A stretch of DNA of 64,000 nt from Phorcus lineatus. Its lineage: Eukaryota; Mollusca; Gastropoda; Trochida; Trochidae. Location of the stretch: assembly GCA_921293015.1 (NCBI GenBank), contig OV121086.1, forward strand, positions 37,633,194-37,697,193. The letters run 5' to 3'. Under the pieces are notes generated by a model. It did no database searches and was not told the origin of the DNA. It saw nothing but the letters and a program-made list of their open reading frames with translations. This document shows, piece by piece, positions 56,401 to 64,000 of this stretch (within the stretch, counting starts at the first letter, position 1; each line of letters starts with the position of its first letter). A program made the position numbers and the translations under genes.

Positions 56401-59400
56401 GAATTTGTTAGAACGTCAAGGGTTAATTCCTAAGTGATGTTCTTTGGTGAAATTAATAACTATGACGTATCAATCATGAACAAATCAGGATCTGAAGATA
56501 AGAAGAGATCTCCAGTGTTGAAGTAATTTGCTCCTTCGTAATTATTAGAGCACCACATATCCAATTAGATTACCAGCTACATACACTGTGTAAGGACCAC
56601 AAGCTGTCTGCAGGATAGAAAGCATCATCGGGTAGTGGTCTGTATTCACAGACTCCATTGTTTCCTGGTACAGGTATGTCAACAAGCCGATACCCTGCAG
56701 ATCAAACATTTTGAGATGTAAACATCAATGATAAAAGTTTGTTTAAGAATTTTGTTCTTTGGATTTACATTGTTTTCTGATGCATGACATTTATGTTTAA
56801 CACAATATAAAACGATAAATATCATAAGATTTCACCGTTTTGAATGCCACTGATTGGGATTATGGAATAAGTTTGTCAGTTGTTGCCAACGTATATTTTC
56901 AAGATTTCAAAATAATTTTCACTAACAGTTATGTTAAAGTATCTGTCATTTGAAACATATAGGCATATAATAATTTTTAAAGATTCATTGTTAATCAACA
57001 CACAAAAATTTCAGTATTTAAAACCGATGCACACAGTTTTAAACTATATTAGTGACTATCAAATTTCTTGCAATTCCAGGAAGTCTTCTTAACAAATTTT
57101 TTAATAGAGTTTTTATCAAAGAAAATCCTTCATCTTACTGTTGGGAATGTAGCGTCCGCTGCTCTCTGCTCTCCCCCACACCAACACAGCTGTGACAGGT
57201 ATCTAGACCAACATCAAACAACTCATGTACAACTTCTGTGCTTGATTCTAAGTCTTAGAGGAGGAAAGTGCTTGAAGCATTACAGCAAAAAATGCATTAA
57301 AACTCATTCTCAACATAGTGTTCACCAACATGGAACTACAGAGGTGAGGAGCAACAGGGACAATATTTCACATGTGAAATTAATTGTTAAATTTGAATCT
57401 GACAATGGTCAACAAAGAATCTATTTCTCCCCTTCAGTCATGAAATGCTCATTTGTTTTCACATGGCCACAAACCAAAAAAAATGGAAGTTGTACAATGA
57501 CAATCGTTTGTAAAGGTGACATTTGCACTCGTGAATATATTATATTTATGACATGGCTTATGCTAAATATCTGAGATACCTGATCTGGTGGAAGAGCCTC
57601 TGACATCTGAACTTGATGTACATGAGTGTGAGGTCGCCCTGTAGAGAGAGAACCAAGGCTCGGTAGTGTTGAAGGACCTTACGGACTGCACCAGTAAATG
57701 CTTGGAAGACGAGACCCATCTCGTAGAAAGAGTCTATAATCGGAGGTTGGGAGAACTGGCAGAGTCGATGGTACATAGACCCACAGTCCATGAAGTCGGC
57801 CAGAAAGATGTGTAGTGCGTCTGGACTCATGCCTGATACATACACGCCAGCAGGGATTGTGAACTTGTTGGTTGTCTGGAGAATGACAAGGATTGTGACC
57901 TTGATTAGAGGATTAAAAGTGACTTTTGATGCAAAACAAAGAGAGATCAAAAACAGGTCAAGCATTACATCAACAAAATGCTCATCTATGGATTGTAAAG
58001 ATGGTAATGAAACATAAAAGCATTGAGAGTTGAGATTTGAAAGTGAGATTTGTACCAAGATAACATATCAGACATCACAAAGCACATAAAAGGCAAAAGG
58101 CCAGCGAAATAAGAGAACACTATAAAAATCAGAGCACAAAGTCCTCACCTCATCAAACTGAAAAGTGTGTGACTTGATCCCCAGTAGCAGGTTGATGACG
58201 TCCTTGACAAGGTCAGATTGAGAGATGAGTGTTTGTGCAGGCAGTTCCACCCGCGGGTCTATCAACTTGACCTGCCTCATCTTCAGCGTGTACCACTCGT
58301 CCACTGCCTGTGGTCCTGCTTCTGTCAAGTAGTGCCGCTCTGTCGGACCGGGGTCACTTTGAGATTATAAATTGATTGAATTGGAAAATAGGTAAGAGAT
58401 CACAAATTGATCAAAGCGTACAAACACAAACATAAGCTCTATTAGAAAATACAGACATTTTCTTCTCTTGAAGAGACGTCATGTCTCAACAAATTGTGTA
58501 GAGATAAAAAACAATGATCCCTGACTTATCTCTAAGCAAAATGAAGTATACACAGCTACATCAACCAACCAGCCAATCCTCTCCCAGGTGTAGTGTTTGC
58601 TTGGTACGAAGGTGAGCGCAATGTCCCAGATGTTGTCTTCCTCCAAAGCACTGTCACTTGCTGTCATCATGGAGGAGGAGATGTCACTACAGAATCCCTG
58701 GTCTTCAGACAGCTGCAGGACAACATTCATCAATCATTTATCTTATACACCAAAACCAAGAATCTACAGGAAACATGAAGCGTTTTGTTATACCAATTGC
58801 CCTTTATTCTGGTTATAACTAATACAGCTTTTGTCATACATTTTATGTAAAACATAAATATATTTAAATTAAACTAAATTACCGTTATAAGTCAATTGCA
58901 TACCTGACTTGTTGAGATCATTTTGCGAATTCTTATTTCAGGACATCTGAAACAAAAATGAAAATGGTGCACCACAGACAACCCAGACATATTTCATAAA
59001 TAAGACACACAAACAACCAAACGTCTCAATATGATTATCATGAATCTGACTCACTTCATTTCATATTCATCTGGCAGCTCTGGTAGATCAAGTTTCACAT
59101 CAAGGGAGGTCACTCTAGCCTCCACTAGTGCTCCGAAGAGCGTCAATCTTGCCTCCTTTTCATGGGTGTCATTCAAAAGTGGCTGCAACAAGGCAACAAA
59201 ATCCTTAAGTTAAAGCCTTAAAGCCATAAATTTAGTGCAATACATCTTTTTTCATAAAGATGTGGATACATTATAAATATTGTTCGATGCGTCTTCTTGC
59301 CCATCTTAACCTGAACCTGAATACTTGCCTCATTTATCATTACTTTCTGGCATAATTTCATGTGGAATTTATCTATTTCAAGTAAATATTGTCTAGCTTT

Positions 59401-62400
59401 GAAACACTTGTTAGCTGGTTGAGGAGGTCCTTCAAATAGTAATGGAGAGGTAAAAAATTCATGGTTCACCTTAGTGTATGTAGTGAAAGGAAAGCCCTAA
59501 GCATTATATATTTGACCAAATCAGTCTGCTACATCGGCGTATTTGTATCCAGAGATCTACAATATTCCAAGAGCTTAACCTCAAATATGCATAACCAGCC
59601 AATGAAATGCTCCAATAGTGGCACTACCCAGATGATAGGACTGTTGATATCTAAATTTTTTATTCTTCAAGATTCTTTCATAATGCTATTTCTTAATCAA
59701 AAAAATAAATGCCATACAAGGGCATATATAAGCAACCGTCAGTGATAGATCAAGGTATTGTCAGAGCTCTGCAGATACAAATATGCAGGAGTAAAATTAC
59801 CGTTATTCAGCTACTAAGCTAGACTTAAATGATAAAGTTGATAAATATATCTAAAGTACGTAATCTTGGCTTCCCTTCTTTGAAAATAACTGAAAGGCAT
59901 ATTGAAACAATGATTTTTCTGACAGATGCCCAAAAGTTACCTTCAAACTGAAGAGGCCATCTCCTGATAAACTTGAACCCGGAAGAAGCTCAAACAGCTG
60001 AAAAAGAGGACCAAAATCAAAATATCTATAAATTCTTACTTAGATTCTACCAAGACTTTGAGAGAAATGCTATAAACAGAGTCGGTAAGTTGTATTCAAA
60101 GGTAACAGAGCCTTGTTACAACTCTTTGACTTTTTATGTCCCTGATTGTCTTCAATTTTGAACATTTTTCAGTTCATAATCTACTCACACTCGGTCGCTT
60201 CAGATCAGCGTCGGTTGTGATCTCTGTCCTCATGAATGTTGCTTCAAAAAGCTCCCTGTAACATACATCATCATTAGTTATTGAAATAGAATAGACATAC
60301 TGATAACCTTTATAACCTTTGGATATTATTAATCATACATTATCAATATATCATATTATGCCTTTATTATTAGCTATAACTGCTTTAAAATACAATTATG
60401 AACTCCTGGTACTCATCAGAATTTCTTTTTATTGTTAAAAATTCACCGACTCGACACTTAGTTATTTATATCATGTTCTAAACTATTATCAGATGATAGA
60501 TACTAATATTTCCATGGTTGTTTTGTTTGCTGGATAACTTGGACTTTCAGTTATACATAAAACACTAACTCATTTCAATAAATAAGCTGCTTCATGGACG
60601 ATGAACCATGCCATAAGCCCAGCTAATTCTATAGGCCTGATAAACTAAATAACAATACAGCATTTGGTCAAAGTGTAGAGCAGTTATGTTCTTCATATAA
60701 AGTTGCAGGAAATGATCTGAGGGGCTCATCGATACCTTTCTCAGGTAATCTGAATGACCTCCATAAGTTAAAAGTTTTGGTTATGAGGCCTAAGAAGTCA
60801 CTAACCAATTCTGCACAAGGGATATCAAGGTAAAAAGATTAGGGAAGTGATAGAAAGCCCAGTGATCGTGACATCTGCCGTACTCTTTTTGATGAGGTGA
60901 TTTGATTTTTGGGTTTAAAGCAGCTTTCAAGAATAATTCACTCATATCAAGATTGCTAGCATTGTTGCAGGGAAAAAGCCAATAACACCATTGTGGATAT
61001 GCATTGCGGTGAAACCTACGAGAATCGGTTGGAACTAGTTAACCATGGGTGGTCCTGCAGTGAAATTAGGTGTAGCATAACACCCAAACCTTACTGCCTG
61101 TAGAACAGTACCCTACTGCAAACAAAGATGCCAAGCCCTATCAAACTATCTTGATCAAAAACGCTAACAACAACACTAACCCGCCCAATTTACTCTTATG
61201 GAGGGGGTGCTAATCTCACACGATCCCAAAATATAACAAGAATTTGTATGATTGGAAATGACTCACCGAGGGTAGTGCATGTAATAGGGAGATGCTGGCA
61301 AGGACACCTGACTGTCTCCGTACACTGGCGGCCCTTCAGGCAACAAAACATCCTCCTTCTGTAACCATGGCAGCAGAAACAACTCAATTCCTAAATACAC
61401 TTTATGAGATAACCTTCTGTGACTATTTGTAAGTCACTAAAGGTTCCTCTACTTTACAGAGACACAAATTAATTCATAAACAAATGCAAAATTGCATAAC
61501 GAAAGTTATTTGAAAACATTATCTTTCTAAAAACTAAATTAGACAATAACTTAAGAGAATAATAATAGTGAAAAGTCCTCATGATCACAACTCAAAGGTG
61601 AATAGAGGTGGGGTATAATTTACATAATATCATCCCTGTTAAAAGTATTTCCCATCCCATTTGCAAGTATTATTGTAAGGGAAAAGGCAGCACGGTCCTC
61701 AGCCTAATTCTAAAATTAGATCTCATGTCCAAAATCGAATGCTATTCAGCTACAAAACTGTCCTATTTCTGTATCATCATGTGAAACTCACCTCTCTGGA
61801 GATGACACGAGGAAGTTTCTGAGTGGTGTGTCCGATGATTTCTGTATTATGCAAACTCCTGCTCTCAGCTAACAGCACAAGAAACAGCAGGACAGAGGAC
61901 ACTTCGCTCGACGGTTCGCCTCCTGAGTGGAAACATTGAAATAGCCTTAGTTACCTGTATTGTTGCAGGGAAAAGTCTACAAAATTATTGTGGTTTTACC
62001 ATAAACCTTTCCAGGGCTAGACAATCTTAATGTCCCAAGACACTGACCTACCAAGTCTTACCTTTGATTTGTATTGAAAAATCAGCATAGTTGACTTGAT
62101 TTTTTAATAAGAAATAATTACTACAAATTCTCTGAATTCACATTTAAGAAAAAGGATTTATAAAACAATTTGCAAGCATCAGTTGACTGCAAAGGTGTGG
62201 TGACCTGGAGGTGGTTAATAAAGAGCAATGTATCATTTAAAACTCAACTAGTTGACAGAATCGGCTATATCCCCCACCAAGTGGCAAAAGTGTGAATATA
62301 TTGAACAATAGCTATGAAGCTGTATTCTTACTGGGCCTTTTGTGTTTTTTCAAATTCTTGTCTGGAAAAAAAATTCTAAAGGCACCTTCACACATGATGG

Positions 62401-63950
62401 TTGTTCAACATACCCAGCAATAATGATCTAAGTCTTAAGGTTTTGAGTTCATGTTTGCAGAATACTAAGTTGTGTTTCCATGGGAATGTAGGACGTGTAG
62501 GAAGAACTTTAAAAGCCCAAAAGGCACCACCAAACAAGTTGATTTTTCCATATATCAACTTACATATCCATGAATAAATATTGGCGGGCACAATAATTAT
62601 TTCATGTATTTATAAACCCCAAGCTTGATCATGAATCAGTCTTCAGATTCACTACAATTCTTTTGATTTTTGTCTTGGTATTGTTCACATTGTCATAAAA
62701 TGTAAATCAGAACCATTGCCCGTATCTCCTTACCATCTCCATTTATCAATTTTTCTAAGAGTTGTTCAAGTCGACTAGCTTCATCAAATTTTCGACAGCA
62801 TCGAAGATGATAAGCGTATGACAATACGCCATCTATCTCCTTCTTGACTGGACCGGGTGTGGAGTGGTGAAGGTATCTGGAATTAAAGATATTGCTTGAT
62901 AGCTAACATATCATGATTTACATATTGCTATTGAATTACAATAAGACAAAAGTTTAGGAAGAGGATAAAAATTAAAGGGAATCACAAATAATTGCCAGGT
63001 TTGGAAAGCAGCTTTATGCGTTAGTAATCATCCCTATATATACTATATAACAAATTAAGTTAGGGATATTGGAATTAATAAATGAAATTCTAAAACTGTT
63101 TCAATGATATTATTGTTTACAGTTTTTATGTTCGTATATATTCCTAACAATATTTACACTGTACACTTTCAGTATATCAAATTATAGGCTTTAAGAATTT
63201 GTCCATTGACTCCATAACAGGTCAAATAGTCACCAAGTTTAGAAGACTACAAAAAAAAGTTGAGCGAGGGATATGAATTAAAGTTTAATTTTTCTTTTAG
63301 TGCTCAAGAAACTTCATGTACGTGTTTGATAAAAAAATTGTTTTTAAAACTGATATGATTATGCATGTACTTTTAGGGTGGCCACTTTGAAATTGTTTTA
63401 CTGACTCAGCAATTCCTCCAGAACTGTCAAAAAGGTGAAAAGTATTTAAACAAATGTTGGTTGGACAACAATTTCCTCCACAAAGCATACCTTGTTCCAG
63501 CTCAATTGAAATATTTTCCTTGCAGCATCTGCCTAACTTTTCTGTGTTTATTCTCTTGTCTACTTCTATGTAGCTTTATCATCCAATGACCTTGCTGCAC
63601 TCGACAAGTTTTATGAACATACAAATTAGCAAGTGATGGAGACTGACATGAGCTGATGCCTTGCGGGGGACGTTGGATGGACAATACCTAAAGCCAAGGC
63701 TAAGCGGATCTGGCTTTAAATGCCTGACACATTTTGCATTGTAATCCTACCTGTTTTTCCCTTTCAAGAATTCAAATAAAGTGTCATAAGCCTTCTTCTT
63801 GAGGCGTTTACACTTGGTATCCCTGGTTGTCTGGGGCTGCACAATATATGCCCTTTTCTGGTCATCCTGTAGATGATGCTTGCACAAGTTTTTAAGCAAA
63901 GAGTCAATGCTGTCTTTGAACACATCAACTGTTGTCATGTCCATTTCTTC
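41455..63950 (-). CDS. TUBGCP6: Gamma-tubulin complex component 6, 31 exons
   Basis: Subunit of the gamma-tubulin ring complex, which nucleates microtubules at centrosomes. Exons, 5' to 3': 63751-63950 (ATG at 63944), 62734-62876, 61792-61922, 61267-61358, 60189-60255, 59941-59997, 59055-59182, 58904-58946, 58570-58712, 58149-58356, 57580-57875, 57139-57202, 56585-56694, 55865-55956, 55514-55653, 54956-55098, 51585-51676, 51079-51167, 50363-50478, 49682-49850, 48436-49525, 47979-48071, 47361-47517, 46768-46909, 46258-46414, 45981-46018, 43499-43631, 42775-42829, 42359-42520, 41811-42010, 41455-41546. Phases close to 1611 aa (human about 1819). The N-terminal GCP domain (LVKDVINLLLG, SGMSPDALHIFLADF, ASDIFICGKTINLLK) and C-terminal GCP domain (IIDYFFSEL, LRYKVDWPMNII, GYISNQLILLTW, LRLNFNNYY) are separated by a charged helical stretch and a large repeat exon specific to GCP6. 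Any untranslated first exon lies right of the window. Confidence 0.95.
42080..42298 (-). mobile_element. Inverted, diverged copy of the SINE family
   Basis: Read on the minus strand, the block GCAGTAGAGAACTGTTTTAC and the GAGCCGATGCTCACAG segment align with the middle of the SINE at 13441. The 3' tail is missing, and the head is degraded but retains a tRNA-like TGATCAAGCGTTCAAATCC region. It lies in TUBGCP6 intron 29. Confidence 0.75.
43911..43928. repeat. Short (AT)n microsatellite
   Basis: Nine AT dinucleotides inside the left, non-repetitive part of the TAGCTCATCAG-ended element. Confidence 0.95.
44742..44815. repeat. GGAC/GGAT tetranucleotide run
   Basis: About 18 imperfect GGAC/GGAT units between the 145-bp repeats and the right terminus of the first element copy. 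A much shorter version (GGATGGACGCC near 45616) is found at the second right end. Confidence 0.9.
48436..49525 (-). other. TUBGCP6: TUBGCP6 exon 21: repeat-rich insert between the two GCP domains
   Basis: This 1,090-bp exon encodes residues ~840-1202, in the position where vertebrate GCP6 carries its 27-residue tandem repeats. Three LPxWAxxGL motifs come first (LPEWAEKGL ~852, LPSWAERGL ~880, MPGWAKKGL ~906). Eight or nine degenerate repeats of about 22 residues follow (~946-1158), typified by VKLVHDRHATSESAP and VKFSEDMHATKQTES. One block, NVHGHSSDSTV (~1169-1179), resembles the HGHVSDAS core of the vertebrate repeats. The segment is charged, low-complexity and probably disordered. In vertebrates this part is a Plk4 phosphorylation target; whether that holds here is not shown. 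Confidence 0.85.
50205..50276 (-). repeat. tRNA-like SINE head or tRNA remnant
   Basis: On the minus strand the sequence contains GGATGGTGCAATGGTTTGCA (A-box-like) and GTTTCAAATCTCACC (B-box-like) about 40 bp apart. The cloverleaf is not convincing, so it is more likely a tRNA-derived retroposon head than a working tRNA gene. It lies in TUBGCP6 intron 19. Confidence 0.4.
50463..50790 (-). repeat. ~137-bp tandem triplication of the TUBGCP6 exon 19 splice acceptor
   Basis: The true exon 19 starts at 50478 after TGTTTACAG and encodes RRAVEKEQN. Two further copies of the acceptor plus the first codons lie upstream in the transcript, at 50615 (TGTTTACAG, then RSAEEKEDN before a stop) and 50751 (TGCTCAG, then RSAVERENN before a stop). 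Intronic sequence between copies is also repeated, for example GCACATGTGAAC near 50542 and 50679. The spacing is 136-137 bp. Confidence 0.8.
51841..51989. repeat. 29-bp minisatellite, left part
   Basis: About five copies of a 29-bp unit containing GTAAAGGGTGAAGCTAAGAA, in TUBGCP6 intron 16. The array is cut at TTAA (51986-51989) by the piggyBac-like insertion and resumes at 54436. Confidence 0.92.
51990..54435. mobile_element. piggyBac-like non-autonomous element, 2.45 kb, flanked by TTAA
   Basis: Inserted in the 29-bp minisatellite, with TTAA on each side (51986-51989 and 54436-54439). Ends are CTCTTACGTTGC and, on the other strand, CCCTTAAGATGC, which match at 9 of 12 positions. A CCC/CTC start next to TTAA fits piggyBac-type elements. 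A subterminal direct repeat of the CCCCYGTGGCYGAATTTTCC type occurs at 52024-52047 and 52078-52101. No transposase was recognised; the longest internal open frame (52940-53401, minus) has no domain. The interior holds degenerate ~190-bp tandem repeats. Confidence 0.75.
52470..53950. repeat. Degenerate ~190-bp tandem repeats inside the piggyBac-like element
   Basis: A recurrent block of the form TTTTACATGGAATTGAAGAC followed by a pyrimidine-rich CTTTATCACGATATAAAAAT stretch appears near 52496, 52781, 52971, 53156, 53351, 53531, 53731 and 53910. Most spacings are 180-200 bp. Copies are well diverged, so the array is old relative to the ends of the element or evolved elsewhere before capture. 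Confidence 0.6.
54436..54868. repeat. 29-bp minisatellite, right part
   Basis: About fifteen 29-bp units (for example GTGAAGCT starting at 54451 and 54480). Several carry a shared GTAAACGGTG variant, indicating recent local expansion. It is the continuation of the array at 51841-51989. Confidence 0.95.
60594..60647. repeat. Diverged terminal fragment of the TAGCTCATCAG-ended element
   Basis: TGGACGATGAACCATGCCAT, then AAGCCCA, then GGCCTGATAAACTAA parallels the right end of the element at 45610-45671 (GGACGCCATGCCATGCCATA, AAGCCCATC, CTGATGAGCTAA). No 145-bp repeat is attached. It lies in TUBGCP6 intron 4. Confidence 0.6.
60893..61191 (-). mobile_element. Near full-length inverted SINE copy
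   Basis: On the minus strand it runs from a degraded tRNA-like head (GGGCGGGTTAGTG) through TTGCAGTAGGGTACTGTTCTAC and TCACCGCAATGCATATCC to the tail CTTGAAAGCTGCTTTAAACCC, colinear with the SINE at 13441. It lies in TUBGCP6 intron 4. Confidence 0.75.
61955..62010 (-). repeat. Possible internal SINE fragment
   Basis: TGTTGCAGGGAAAAGTCTAC and ATTATTGTGGTTTTACC weakly parallel the segment at 60965-61010 of the inverted SINE. It is short and diverged. Confidence 0.35.
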
Positions 63951-64000
63951 CTGAAAGAAAATCAGCATTTAACAACGTATCATAAAGCTTACATGCTTAT

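Noticed and set aside
57068..57574. 168-codon plus-strand open frame
   Set aside because: It overlaps TUBGCP6 exon 12 and intron in antisense and has no recognisable domain.
57558..57580. Exon 11 of TUBGCP6 reading on into RYLRYLA and a stop
   Set aside because: The continuation looks like family sequence, but the donor at 57579 joined to the acceptor at 57202 gives RYLSQLCWCGG in phase with the rest of the protein. The read-through is intron that happens to be similar.

Overview
This window is eukaryotic, AT-rich and intron-rich. It looks like a lophotrochozoan animal and most likely a mollusc; a marine gastropod (possibly a vetigastropod) is my best guess. The reasons are three deeply conserved animal genes split by short phased introns, tRNA-derived SINEs with ACCTC or ACTC tails ending in a GTTAAAC-type box, and abundant small foldback and satellite-bearing elements. 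The species assignment is inference.

Layout. 1-3585 is the edge of a ~214-bp satellite array that runs off the left side. 3586-6338 is non-coding. 6379-23177 (+) is CCDC146, a coiled-coil centrosome/sperm-flagellum protein, in 19 exons (952 aa). Its intron 16 is filled by a 6.5-kb DIRS-type tyrosine-recombinase retrotransposon (14704-21191) with two 200-bp terminal inverted repeats that look identical and an internal complementary region copying both ends. 26116-37403 (+) is SARS1, cytosolic seryl-tRNA synthetase, in 11 exons (503 aa). Its first intron holds a 1.5-kb foldback element with ~527-bp arms. 37404-41454 is the convergent intergenic region, with a hAT-type MITE, a 49-bp SINE-tail insertion and a snapback element. 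41455-63950 (-) is TUBGCP6, gamma-tubulin complex component 6, in 31 exons (1611 aa). Its introns hold a 145-bp tandem-repeat element, a triplicated splice acceptor, and a 29-bp minisatellite split by a 2.4-kb TTAA-flanked piggyBac-like insertion that itself contains ~190-bp repeats.

The three host genes are housekeeping or cytoskeletal. CCDC146 and TUBGCP6 are both centrosome/microtubule proteins, but nothing in the sequence suggests co-regulation. All exon junctions were assembled by hand from GT/AG sites, and all phases close into single open frames whose lengths fit the known families. The unusual biology here is in the mobile and repetitive DNA: a young DIRS element, several satellite-carrying non-autonomous transposons, and insertions whose exact target-site duplications can be read.
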